This document shows positions 44,101 to 55,906 of a stretch of 64,000 bases of DNA, in pieces (position 1 is the stretch's first letter; each line of letters opens with the position of its first letter). Below the pieces are notes generated by a model. It made no database searches, was not told the DNA's origin, and was given only the letters and a program-made list of their open reading frames with translations. A program made the position numbers and the translations under genes. Location of the stretch: assembly GCF_002994745.2 (NCBI RefSeq), contig NC_037091.1, positions 27,844,289-27,908,288 of the forward strand, written 5' to 3'. This stretch comes from Rosa chinensis. Lineage: Eukaryota > Streptophyta > Magnoliopsida > Rosales > Rosaceae.

Positions 44101-45321
44101 TGAAACTCGAAAGCAAGCTTCAAAGTGCACGGCTTCAAGGTGGAATGGTGGAGATGCTCACGGCTTGGTCTTGCTTCTTCCTTCCTTGCATGAAAACGCA
44201 GAAGATGAACTAGAGAATGGAGAGAGCTTTCGCGTGTAAACTGATTTCTGAATTAGGGGAGTGGATTTTGAGACGTCTAGGGTGTAGAGTATATTTAGGG
44301 AACGGCCTCCTTGCTCTCCAAGCCGTGATTTTCTGTTTATTTTCCCAAGGAATTAATTTAATAACTCCACATAGCTTCCACCAATGATAAATTGCCAAGT
44401 AAGCCCTAGTGTGTCATCCAACCAATCAAAAAACTCCAAAATAAGTCTAAATCCCTTAAATATATATTATTGCCGAAATATATAGAGATATTTTCTGATT
44501 TTCTTTACCAATTTCGGCAACAATATATTTAGAGAAAATAGGGGACGAATCTAGACTTGATTTCTTTCCTTAAACTCCACCGTAGAAAATCTCTTGGCGT
44601 AATCTTTTATTTTCCTCTTGATTTTCACGCCATCTTTCTCTTCTCCCTTTGGTTTTCACGGCAAAACATCTCTAGGGTTACATCTTTGCGTCACAAACCC
44701 TAATTCCATGGGCTTTCATGGGCCTTGATCCATTTTGCCGAAAATCCAACTCAATTCGTAGGGTTCTTGGGCCTTGTTGCTTCAACTTCAAGCCTTTTTA
44801 TCTTCCAACGTCAAGACACTTTATTTTTCCATTTCTTTTTCATGGTTGCGTTGGAAACTTGCTTGGTAAGCCTTCCTCCATTTCGCAGGGTTTCCTGGTT
44901 GAAACAGGAAAGCTTATTTCTTCATTTCTGCTCATTTCTGTGACCCATTGTGTCATATTTGTTCGCCTTAACGTTCGCAAGGTTCTCTTTCCATTCGTGT
45001 ATTCATTTCCACTTTTTAGCTCGGAGGTCGTGAAAATAGAAACTAATATGAAAAATAGAAACTCTCTAAAATTGAGAAATGGAAAGTTTCTAAAAATGAA
45101 AAATAGAAACTTACTAAAAATGAAAAATAGAAACTTTCCTAAACTAAGAATGGAAATTTTCCAGAAATGAGAAATGGAAACTACAAAAATGGAAACTTTC
45201 TACAATAAGGAACTTTCCCAATCAAAGAATGGAAACTTTCCCAAACAGGGATTTTTCAAGGAAATGGCGCAGAAAATGTAGGGAAATGCAGTTAAAACGT
45301 CGCATTAAAATGCTCCTATCA
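41185..45321 (-). repeat. Athila LTR shared by two internal domains, split by a solo LTR
   Basis: Pieces 41185-41695 and 43660-45321 form one LTR of about 2.17 kb on the - strand (TGATAGGAGC at 45321 to GTATCA at 41185). The PPT of the coding copy lies just outside at 45322-45336, and the PBS of the non-coding copy lies just outside at 41179-41162. This is therefore the middle LTR of a tandem. The GAAACTTTCC-type repeats are expanded at 45040-45260. Confidence 0.85.
41696..43654 (+). repeat. Solo Athila-type LTR
   Basis: 1959 bp, TGATAGGAGC to GTATCA, TSD AAGGC (41691-41695 and 43655-43659), inserted in opposite orientation into an LTR of the same family. One CCAAT unit is missing relative to 14611. 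The 66-codon frame of that LTR is broken here. Confidence 0.9.
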
Positions 45322-47574
45322 AATTCCCCCACACTTAGCTTTTGCTAGTCCCTTAGCAAAATCACAACACAAACACGACTACGACTCAACAAAAATTTAA
45401 GACTCGACACATAACAGACTCTATTGGCCTTTAACTTTTTGTCTCAGCAATCTCTTACTTTCACAACACCAAGATTAGCACTTCACCAAGAGTCAATGTT
45501 TAGGCATTCGAGAGTTAATTAAAACACATAAGTTACATATACACAAGTAGGACTTGGTTGGAACAATGGTGATGGTTGCTGTTAAGCATGTTTCAAACAA
45601 GTATGATTCAATTCCTCACAAGGTATATCCACTCTTTCTTCTCTCAGATCATGGCAATGCTTAAAAGCTTATACACTCAAGTATATGTGAAAGATAGCAA
45701 GTATATCACATAATGTAAGAAACGAAAGCACATGTATAAATTTTTCTTTTAAAGATCTCATGAAAGATATCAACTACTTGCACAGATGGACCCAAGCCAT
45801 AGGTTCAACTCTTGTAACTCATCTCCACATCAAGGGCTGTCCCATCTTAAGAATCAAGAAGGTCTTATCAAGGGTTGTAATGGGGCCATGGCTCAAGGTT
45901 TTAAAGAAACGAAGGGTAAGGATTTTAACAAAGTGTTCTAAAAACCTAGTAGAGCTCATGCAAATGTAGAGAGACTTCTAGAAATCCACCAAGTATGCAA
46001 AAACGTCACTATCCCATGGGGGCGTTATAAAGGGGCCTAATATCTTCATGTTGGGCCCAAACTTCACTCTAAACTTCCTTTGATCTCTAGTAAGTTGGAC
46101 AAAGGCCAAATTTTTCTGTAATGGGCCTTCAATTCTAAGTAAACTCCAAACTCACCAAGTATGGGGGACTAAAATCCATGGAAATTTCTTTCTTTTCTTT
46201 TTCTTTTTAGCCGTGCAAATTTTTTTTTTCTTTTTCACTTTCTTTTTCTCGGCTTTGTCATGTATTTTTCTCTTATGGACAAGTCTACCCCCACACTTGA
46301 ACATTCACCTCTTCTCAATCTTCATTTTTTTGACACCAAAAATCTTCAAGTAAAGTCTCAATTTAGCTCCACTAAGTTCTTAGAACAAAGGATAGGGTTA
46401 TAGCTATACTAAGGTTCAGGTTAAAGATTTTAAGGGTGATGAAAGAAAAGGCTTAATGGAGGCTCAAAGGGGTTTATCTAAGGGAGTCCCACGACGGGCA
46501 CAAATAGGGGCACAAGTTTATATGGCAATGGTGGTAGTTCCTAGGGTGCCTCTATCCTTTCCAGAATTAGGGCCATGTATTGATAAAACGTCTCAACAAG
46601 CACAAGAGTGAATTCTAGCATTCTCTAGTCCATCAAACTTAATCTATGGCAAGCAGTCAATCAAATGAAAGAATAATGAGATCATCAAAACATCGCCAAG
46701 AAAATAAGAATATATTTTTCATTTCACTCCAAGAAAAAGGGACATGGTTCAAATATCTCACATGGGTTTGTATGAATCAAAACTCATCTTAACATGCTCA
46801 TATTCTGTACCAAAGTCACGAAATCCATATCCACTACAAGGCACACATTTTTCATATATCTCAATTAACCAAAGAATACCATTTTAAAATCATCTCAATC
46901 TTGTGATCATCTTTTAGCCATAATTTCAGAGATATAGAATCATCCTAAACAGTTGAAAGGGCATCCTATGACTCAAAACAAAATGACAAAAGACTTATCA
47001 AACGTTAACTAGGGACTAGGGTTATTTCCTTTCTCCTTTCGGTAACTCCTTTGGGATGTGACCAGGTAAGGAAGGGAACGATTTTGGCGGAGCTCAGCTC
47101 ACTTGTTTAGCAGGGGACGAGACCCTTTGCTAGCACTTCTCGTATCCAAACCAGACCTAGACATCACACCTTAATAGATGCGCCTATGATGAAGAAATTA
47201 TTTCACCCACAACATGACTCAATGACTCAATAAAGCAACGAAAATTTTTATTATTTTTGACATTTTTCGATTTTTTTGTATTTTTCAATATATATGACTC
47301 AAGATAAAAGTATAAATCCCTTCCCCCACACTTAAATATTGCATTGTCCTCAATGTAATCAATTATAAGCATGCAATGAAACAAGTAAGCATATAGGGAG
47401 GAGATTTACAAAAATAACTACTAAATTCAAAAAGAAAACATGAAGAGAAGGAGAAATAGGGAAGGAGAAATCAAATCTGCGTGTGTAGACTCCTTCACAG
47501 CTACTTCTGAATTGGGTTGCCTCCCAAGCAGAGCTTAATGTTTATAGTCTTTCAGCCTAGACTTGTACCTCCAT
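45322..47574 (-). other. Athila 3' non-coding region with two polypurine tracts
   Basis: PPT beside the LTR at 45322-45336 and a second AAGTGTGGGGGAAGGGA at 47333-47317. No env-like frame is visible, although many Athila elements have one. The same region is kept in the non-autonomous derivative (17430-19445). Confidence 0.75.
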
Positions 47575-49007
47575 TTAATCCTCAGGTTGTGGAGCATTTT
47601 GGAGGGGTACATCCTCCACTTGATGCTCCACAAACGCCTCATAGTAAGGCTTTAGGCGATGGCCATTCACTTTGAACTCGTTACCTGTTTGTTCACTCTT
47701 TATCTGCACAGCTCCATGAGGAAATACATGAGTAATAATGAATGGTCCAATCCAACGAGAACGAAGCTTACCTGGGAAGAGTTTAAGACGAGAATGGAAT
47801 AAAAGAACTTTCTGTCCCACAACAAAAGTCTTCCTACGAATCATCTTATCATGGAATGCCTTAGTCTTTTCTTTGTAAATCTTGGCACTTTCGAAAGCAT
47901 CATTCCTAATCTCCTCTAACTCTTGCAATTGCAATTTCCTATGTAGCCCAGCCTCATCAAGGTCCATGTTAAACTGCTTCACTGCCCACCAAGCTTTGTG
48001 CTCTAACTCCACAGGTAAATGGCAAGGTTTTCCATAGACAATTCGATATGGTGACATACCTATGGGAGTCTTATACGCAGTCCTGTATGCCCACAAAGCA
48101 TCTTCCAAACGCAAGGACCAATCCTTCCTGTTAGGATTCACAGTTTTTTCCAGTATCCCCTTGATTTCACGATTTGAGACCTCAGCTTGCCCACTTGTTT
48201 GGGGATGATAAGGTGTAGAAACCTTATGTGTCACATCATACTTCTTCAAGAGAGCCTCAATCGTTCGATTGCAAAAGTGGGAACCACCATCACTAATGAG
48301 AACTCTAAGCATTCCAAACCTGCTAAAGATGTTAGACTTTATAAAATCTGCAACAACCTTAGAGTCATTAGTTCGAGTGGCCTTGGCCTCCACCCATTTC
48401 GAAACATAATCCACAGCAAGCAAGATATAGAGAAATCCAAAAGATGAAGGAAAAGGCCCCATGAAATCTATACCCCAGACATCAAATATTTCAACAGTTA
48501 TGATATTAGATAAAGGCATTTGATCTCTAGAACTTAGATTTCCGGTTCTTTGGCATCTATCACAAGTTAAACAATATGCATATGCATCCTTAAATAACGT
48601 TGGCCAATAGAACCCAGACTCTAACACCTTAAACGCAGTCTTCTTAGACCTAAATTGACCCCCACATGCTTTAGAATGGCAAAAAGAAAGTATGGCATTA
48701 TGTTCATGTTCAGGCACACATCTCCTAATAAGTTGATCAGAGCAATATTTCCACAAATAAGGTTCATCCCAAACATATTGCCTAACAGTTTTCTTAAGCC
48801 TATCTCTATGAGCACGTGACATGGTATCAGGAATCTTTCTAGAAACAATGTAATTCACAATATCTGCATACCATGGTTCACTAACCTGGATTCCAAAGAG
48901 TTGTTCATCTGGAAACGTCTCCACCAAAGGGAGAGGGTCTTCTGCATGCACCAAACGACTCAAGTGGTCAGCTACCACGTTTTCACTACCCTTCTTGTCC
49001 TTGATTT
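47575..49007 (-). CDS. pol: Athila integrase (3' part of pol)
   Basis: Open frame ending at 47575. It begins in the RNase H tail ([14 protein letters not shown]), then the integrase zinc-binding region (H of [16 protein letters not shown]), catalytic core D in [10 protein letters not shown] in [10 protein letters not shown] in [11 protein letters not shown], then YHPQTSGQ and the C-terminal WIGPF motif near [17 protein letters not shown] sequence. The nominal ORF start at 49128 is false: the residues before about 49007 come from the solo LTR inserted at 49008-51024. The enzyme inserts the DNA copy into the nucleus. Length and motifs look complete. Confidence 0.88.
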
Positions 49008-51024
49008 TGATACGCCCAAAAGCAAGCGCATAATTTAACCCTGAAATTTCATTAGTAGTAAAAGTAAGTAGGGATCGTTCTATTCCGGGGATTGAGGGTA
49101 CACCTGTCATTATCAAACAATTAAACAATTAAAATTAAAACAAAGTATAATATTTACAAAGATATAACAAATTATATACATATTTACGAAAAGGGGGGAT
49201 TTTGTTTTTGGTTTTTCGAAAATAAAACTAAGTTAACAAAACAATTAAAATGCAAAAACATAAAAATACAAATGGAATGAGAGAACAAAGATCAAAACCG
49301 AAACATATGATTAAAATTGACTCAAACCCTAATATTGTTCATCTAAGTCATGAGAAAGGAGTTGATCATGTGAAACGTTCGAAAGCAAACAATTTCCCAT
49401 ATTTTACTTTTCAATGCTAATTAACCTAAGCGAAAGCACCTAGATTAATCCTATCAAACATGCAATCAAACCCTAGAAAACTAGTCAATCATGTCATGTT
49501 TAACGCATTACACATAGAGAAAGGCTATCAACTCAAGTGTACAACTTAGTATGGAAAAGTCCACCTAATTGCAATCCTCGTTAATTAAATTCGATCTTTG
49601 TACAAAACCTTTACTACTTTGATTCAAGTTTACACAAAACGAAAAGTCGATTTCATGTTCTTAAACCTAGCACCATTCATATCGAAACCCTAAGTGTTTG
49701 CAACCACATAAGATTAAAATACAAAAGTTATCTATAACGCAAATTTAATTAAACAAACCCACATAAGCAACTCTCGAAGAACAATAATATGAATCTGAAA
49801 ATTCTCAATTAATCATAAAAATTCCAGAAATTAATATTTGTTCAAACACATATGTCAACTAGTTCATAACCAACGAAATTCAAAGCAAAGGTTACAAAGG
49901 AGAATCGGATTACACCGTGAGATGGAGATGGTGATGAACGATTGATGTGGTGGTCTCTTGAATCTCGAAAGCAAGCTTCAAGGTTGGAGATGGATGATGG
50001 ATGCTCACGGCTTCTCTTCTTCTTCTTTGGCCATGCTTGAACTCGTGGCTTGCTCTAGAGGATGGAGAAACTCACAGCTATTCTAGAGAACTTTTCTGAT
50101 TTTTTTTCTAAAGTGTAAATTGTATGGGGGAGAGGAACCCCTCTCAACGTCAAAGAGGTGGGTATATATAGGAGCACGGCTAGGATTCACAAAGCAATCA
50201 GAAATTTCCACATAGCTTCCACCAATAGGAATTCGCCAAGTAAGCTTTGTGATGTGGTCCAACCAATCATAGAATGCCAAGTAAGCCTTGTGATGTGTTC
50301 CAACCAATCATAATTCTCTAAAATACCTCCCTAATATTTAATTGCCGAATTTCCTTGAAATTATTCTGATTTTCTTCATGAATTTCGGCCAACATTCCTT
50401 TAGGGAATTTAGGGATGTATCTAGACGCCTTTTTAGCTTTTCCTTGGTGCACACATATTTTCCTTCCATAAATATCTCCCTTGAATCTCTCTTTGCGTCA
50501 TCTCCTTGATTATTTCTGATTTTCACGTTGGCAATCACACCAAATTATTCCTCCAACAATATTTCTTTCCATAAAAGTCTCCCAAGAAAATCTCTCCTTG
50601 AAATCCTCAATCAATCATCTTTAATTCCCACGTTGTCACCTTGTTTTTCCTTAAGTATTACACGGCAAATTTAATCCCCAAGGAAAATATATTTTCCTTT
50701 TTTTAAAAAAAACTCTTCCTTGATTCTCTCCTTGCCATGTCATCTTCATGAAACTTCTCGTTCCATTTATGAACTCAATTCTGCTTATTTATTCCAAAAA
50801 CCTGAAAATAGAAGCTTTCTAAAATAAGAAATGGAAACTTTCTTAAACTAAAATGGAAACTTTCTAAAATTGGAAAATAGAAACTACAAAACGGAAACTT
50901 TCTACAATTAGGAACTTTCCCATTCGAAGAACGGAAACTTTCCTAAACAGAGTTTTATTAAGGAAATAACGCAGAAAATATAGGGAAATAACAGTTAAAA
51001 CGTCGCATTAAAATGCTCCTATCA
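49008..51024 (-). repeat. Solo Athila-type LTR inside pol
   Basis: 2017 bp with TSD GATTT (49003-49007 and 51025-51029), between RNase H and integrase of an element of the same family. TGATAGGAGC at 51024 to GGGCGTATCA at 49008. Three CCAAT units at 50220-50310. Confidence 0.92.
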
Positions 51025-52440
51025 GATTTCCACGTCAAACTCTTGTAAGAGTAGGATCCATCTAATAAGCCTTGGTTTCGCCTCCTTCTTGGTCATCAAG
51101 TACTTCAAAGCTGCATGGTCAGTATATATAATAACTTTGGTACCAAGTAAGTAAGAACAAAATTTTTCAAGTGCAAAGACAACTGCAAGGAGCTCTCTCT
51201 CTATAGTGGAGTAGTTCAGTTGTGCATCATTAAGAGTCCTTGAGGCGTAGTAGATGGCATAAGGTCGTTTGTCCTTCCTTTGCCCCAAAACAGCTCCAAC
51301 TGCATAGTCAGAGGCGTCACACATCAACTCAAAGGGCAAGGACCAATCTGGAGGTAGCATGATAGGGGCAGATGTCAATAATTCCTTGAGCTTGTCAAAA
51401 GCCTCTTGACACTCCTTGTCAAAAAAAAACGCCACATCCTTTTGGAGTAGTTGGCATAAAGGTCTCGAAATCTTTGAGAAGTCCTTGATAAACCTCCTGT
51501 AAAACCCTGCATGGCCAAGAAAAGAACAAACCTCTCTCACAGAAGTGGGAGAGGGTAAGTAACGCACAAGGTCTACCTTAGCTTTATCAACCTGTATTCC
51601 CCTAGAAGAGACAATATGCCCTAAAACTATACCTTGTCTAACCATGAAATGACATTTTTCCCAATTTAACACAAGGTTAGTTTCCACACAACGTTTCAAT
51701 ATAATTTCAAGATTATTAAGACAATCATCAAAGCTTTTTCTGAAAATAGAAAAGTCATCCATGAATACCTCTATGATTTTCTCAATATAATCTGAAAATA
51801 TACTTACCATACACCTCTGAAAGGTACCTGGGGCGTTGCATAGTCCAAAAGGCATGCGACGATAAGCAAATGTTCCAAAGGGGCAAGTGAATGTCGTCTT
51901 CTCTTGATCTTCATTGGCTATGGCAATCTGATTGTAACCTGAATAGCCATCTAGGAAGCAATAGTAATCATGTCCAGCCAAACGCTCAAGCATCTTATCA
52001 ATGAATGGAAGAGGAAAGTGATCTTTCCTTGTTGTTGCGTTGAGCTTCCTGTAGTCAATGCAAACTCTGTGGCCAGTAACTGTCCTTTGGGGCACCAGTT
52101 CATTCGCAGCATTCTTCACAACAGTCACCCCTGACTTCTTAGGTACAACTTGAACTGGGGACACCCATTTGGAGTCTGAAATGGGGTAGATGACGCCACA
52201 ATCTAGGAGTTTGATGACCTCCTTCTTCACAACTTCCATCATTGGAGGGTTGAGACGACGTTGAGCCTCTCTAGTGGGTTTTGTCCCCTCCTCAAGAAGT
52301 ATCCTATGGACGCAAGTTGTAGGGCTTATTCCCTTGATATCCGCCAATGTCCATCCTATGGCGGTCTTATGTTGCTTCAGCATCTCCACCAATCGCTCCT
52401 CTTGTGAAGAAGTAAGAGAGGAGGACACAATCACTGGTAA
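51025..52440 (-). CDS. pol: Athila reverse transcriptase and RNase H (middle part of pol)
   Basis: Open on the - strand from the insertion at 52440 to the solo LTR at 51025. RT motifs: [43 protein letters not shown] (first catalytic D), [16 protein letters not shown] and VFMDDFSIF (catalytic DD). RNase H motifs: [27 protein letters not shown] and [11 protein letters not shown]. The frame runs on, across the TSDs, from the protease side (60504) and into the integrase side (49007). Typical Athila-type sequence; catalytic residues are present. Confidence 0.9.
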
Positions 52441-52734
52441 TGTGATGCCCCAGAAATTCGTATTTATTTTCCGAGGATTTTCCGGAATCTAAATTGTGAT
52501 TTTTGGACGTTTCGTGGCTCGTGGATGGAGCGGAAGTGTTTCGGGCGAATAATTATTTGAAAAGTATGGTTTTAGGGGGTTGCCAAAGGTTGACTTTTTA
52601 TACGTTGGGATTCTCCGAAAACTTCCTTCACGAAAGTTGTAGAGCGCGTCGTTACGAGTTCGTGGACATGTGGAACGCGAGAATCGGAGTTCGTATGAGA
52701 AAGTTATGGCTAGCGGAAGAAGTTTCCATTTTAG

Positions 52735-52742
52735 TATATATA
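52735..52742 (+). promoter_or_regulatory. LTR TATA box
   Basis: TATATATA followed by the CT-rich tract 55-60 bp downstream; repeated at 57839-57846. Confidence 0.6.
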
Positions 52743-53757
52743 GGAAAAATCAGAAATATATATTCATTTTTCCACTTTCCTTTTCCGGAAACCACACTCT
52801 CTCTCTCTTCTCTCTCGTCCGCGTCTTCAGAGTCGAAGTTTTTCGACTGACCCGACCCGGACCCGGTCGATCCGACCCGACGTTTCCGGCGAGCTCCGGC
52901 CATCTCCGGCGACGAAATTTTCCAGACAGGATCGTCTCCGCCGTCTGGTGGTCCCTGTGGTGTTCTCTAGCGCCGATTCTCGGTGGTAGCGGCGGTAGAA
53001 GGCGGTGCAGGTTGGTGTTTTCGGACCCGGCCGGAAAACACAACTCCGGCGACTTCATGGCTTCAACGATTCCTTGGTTGAGCTCAGAGCGGCCTCGTTG
53101 ATCGATCCTTGGTGGTTGTTTGGATCGATTCACGTGAAACTTCGATCAACTCGGATTGGATCACTGTTCACGGCTTGTGAGGTAGTTTTCGATCCCTTAA
53201 GCTTGTTTTCTGACTTCGAGCTAGTTATGAGAATTCACAAGCATGCTTAGATGAAGCTTTTTGATGTTGGGAGTTTTGTGAAATAATGTGTTTTTGGCCG
53301 GCGGCGGTGCACCACCGTCTGTGGTGGCGTTCCGGCGGTGTTCCGGCCACTTAAGGAATTGGTTTTGGTATTATATATGTTCTACTCGTTGATACGAGCG
53401 TTTCGATATATAATATGCAAATTTTGGAGTTCGTATGGAATTGTTATGATTTTTGCAGTTTCATACCGATCGATTTATTCGATCCTTGAGGATTTGAGCG
53501 TCCGATCGACTTGTGGTTTGGTCACATCGATCGTGGACGTATTCCGAGGACTTTGGGAGGTCTCGGATGTGGTTTCGCCTCATTTGGCGTCACCTTGGGA
53601 ATTTTGGTTCGATTTAGGGTTTCGAACGTTATCCCTTGTGATTCGTTGACTGAATGAGAGCTGTAATTCCTTAGGTACGTGACGTAGTACTCCTCGGACG
53701 GCTATTTTGTGGATTGGCTGTCTTGTTCTGTATTGAAGACGCAGCGGGAGATTCAAG

Positions 53758-55068
53758 GTGAGTAATCTCACGAAGTTCATTTCACGAACGGGAATACCCT
53801 TATTGTTTTGAGAGTTATTTAGTTAACTACAAACTATAGATGGTATTAGTGGCACTTTAGAGTAGATGATTACGTGTGTGTATATATATATTATGGGATG
53901 TATATATATACATACGTATTCATGTATTAGTAGATATATGTTTACGTGAAATATATATGTTTTGGGTGGTTTGTGGATTTGTGAAAACAATATGCATGAA
54001 ATGATGCTTTTTATTGTTTTGGGGTGTGGCTTTTGGAAAACAAATGATTTGTGGAAATGATTGATTTCGATTTGTTTTGAAAAGCGTTGAGATTTGAGAA
54101 AAGTGTTGAGATTTGGGTATGAAAACAATAGGCATGAATTGATGCTTTTTATTGTTTTGTGTTATGGCTTTTTCGGAAAACAATAATTATGGAAATGTTG
54201 ATTTCGATTGTTTTCAAAAGCGTTGTGATTTGTGTAACATTTTGGGTCCAATGCGACTCCTTTAATGTTTTGCTCCAAGGGACATTGCGGCCCGAGGATC
54301 GAAGGTCTGAGACCTTGGGCAGAATACCAGGTGACCACGTCTTTGGCCGGACGAGTGGTTACGTTTTTCAGTTAGAGCTCTAATCTGTCTGCCATATAGG
54401 TAATTCATGGGGTAACGGGAATTGGTTATTTACAACTCATGACATTACGTATTTTTAGGGAACAAGGTGTGAGTTGCTTCCTTATTAATGGTTTTTAAGG
54501 GGACAAGGTGTGAGTTGTTTTCCTTATTAACGTTTTGATAGAAATCAAGGTGTGAGTTGCTTTCTATGGTACGATTATGGTACATTTGATAGGAAACAAG
54601 GTGTGAGTTGTTTTCTATGTTTTACTGATAGAAATCAAGGAGTGAGTTGTTTTCTATGTTTTACTGATAGAAATCAAGGAGTGAGTTGCTTTCTATGTTT
54701 TACTGATAGAAATCAAGGTGTGAGTTGCTTTCTAGGGTACGCTTATGGTACAACTGATAGAATTCAAGGTGTGCGTTGTTTTCTATGTTTTATTGATAGA
54801 ATTCAAGTGTGGGTTGTTTTCTATGTTTCGTTTTAAAAGGAAACAAGGTGTGAGTTGCTTTCTTTTATTTCGATTTGAAAGGAAATTAAAGTGTGAGTTA
54901 TTCTCCTTTATTTCGTGTTTTAAGGAATCAAAGCGTGAGTTGTTTTCCTTATTTTTGGCGTGAGTTGTGTGTGGTTTGAGTTACTCATACGGGCTTGCAA
55001 AAGCTTACCGGGTTTGTTGTGTGGCAACCCGGTGCACCATTCCAACGGTGTAGGGGTTAATCCTGCAG
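53758..55068 (+). other. Putative LTR leader intron (gag-only element)
   Basis: AAG before GTGAGT at 53758 is a strong donor. The acceptor-like TCCTGCAG ends at 55068, preceded by GGTTAAT. Donor bases GTGAGTAAT (53758-53766) pair with GTTACTCAT (54980-54988), seven Watson-Crick and two G-T pairs. Body: AT-rich stretch and the 12-unit hairpin array. Second copy 58862-60172. Splicing is inferred. Confidence 0.5.
54456..54960 (+). repeat. Array of about twelve hairpins with AAGGTGTGAGTTG-type loop
   Basis: Loop core CAAGGTGTGAGTTG is nearly constant; the arms differ. Examples: TAGGGAA/TTCCTTA, ATAGAAA/TTTCTAT, ATAGGAAAC/GTTTTCTAT, AAAAGGAAA/TTTCTTTT, TAAGGAA/TTCCTTA. Arm changes are compensated or become G-T pairs. 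Central units (54590-54830) are closer tandem copies, showing local amplification. Repeated at 59560-60064. Confidence 0.8.
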
Positions 55069-55402
55069 GTTAGGATAATCGAGGTTGAGGCAGCGAGCTA
55101 GCAGCTTTACGGTAGGAAGCCAATTTTGTGACTTTACCGTTATTTGGACTTCCGTTGTAGTGAGCTCTGAGGAGCATTACGTTTATCTTGTTGTTGACAA
55201 TTTAATTCGTAAGCTTGTGTAATATATAACTCTTTGGAGTGAGTGTATATTAACTTTGAGGGTTCAGGGCATCAATAAGTGTGTAAGTTTAAGGGAAAAA
55301 GATTTCAGGTATTTTGTATTGATGACTGGACGTTCATGCATATATAATTATGGGGTTATATATATCAATTTTCATGTGTGTAATATCAGGGGCGTGACAG
55401 AT

Positions 55403-55414
55403 TGGTATCAGAGC
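55403..55414 (+). other. Primer-binding site (initiator Met tRNA type)
   Basis: TGGTATCAGAGC three bases after the LTR end at 55399. Confidence 0.88.
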
Positions 55415-55453
55415 GTAAGGTGCATATTTGGTGACAATCAATACTCCTCGAGT

Positions 55454-55481
55454 GATGGCCCGTCTGCAGCGGATCCCCATC
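55454..55481 (+). promoter_or_regulatory. Leader hairpin with CTGCAG loop (gag-only element)
   Basis: GATGG (55454-55458) with CCATC (55477-55481), CCG (55460-55462) with CGG (55470-55472), palindrome CTGCAG 55464-55469, about 50 nt after the PBS. The overlapping uORF is only nine codons here. Confidence 0.5.
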
Positions 55482-55906
55482 TGATGCTCTTCGGTATTGA
55501 TATAGTCATTGGGTATGCAATGAGTGTTGGAATGTGAGTCTTCAGGGTAGTGTTGGCTCAGTGAATAAGTTGTAGGAGCTTAAGGTAGCTTCTAGGAGTT
55601 ATAGTCTTTTGAGGAATGAGGACCTTTAGATTTAACTCGAGATTTACGTAGGGGATAGAATTGTATCTTCTGACGTAGTGTTGCGGTTGATTTAGTCATA
55701 ACGTTGACTTATACTTGTGATTGGGAGAGTACCTTATGGTTACGCTATATTCTTTAGGTAATGGATCTTCAGGGAGACAGTGCTAAAGGTAGAGGCAGAT
55801 TTTTCCCTCTGAAGGAGTCTTACCGGAAAGATGAAGTGCAAGCACTGCTTTTGATGCAGCCTGTTCTGCCTGTTTTGAGGGCATTAATACTACTCGCCTA
55901 TCATGG

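Larger units (their letters stand above)
52441..55399 (+). repeat. Gag-only element 5' LTR
   Basis: Starts TGTGATGCCCCAG and ends GGGCGTGACA. U3 block at about 52588-52712, TATA 52735-52742, CT-rich leader 52795-52820, GC-rich part to 53340, donor-like AAGGTGAGT (53755-53763), TA-rich stretch 53870-53965, hairpin array 54456-54960, 8-bp stem ACCGGGTT/AACCCGGT (55007-55033) and TGCAG acceptor-like site (55068). The frames of 80-143 codons inside are LTR leader sequence and recur exactly at +5104. Confidence 0.93.

Noticed and set aside
45322..47574. Search for an env-like gene in the Athila 3' region
   Set aside because: No long frame, signal peptide or membrane segment on the sense strand.
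52503..53250. Overlapping frames of 80-143 codons on both strands
   Set aside because: They lie in the GC-rich leader of the LTR, recur exactly at +5104, and have no protein-like features. GC richness explains them.
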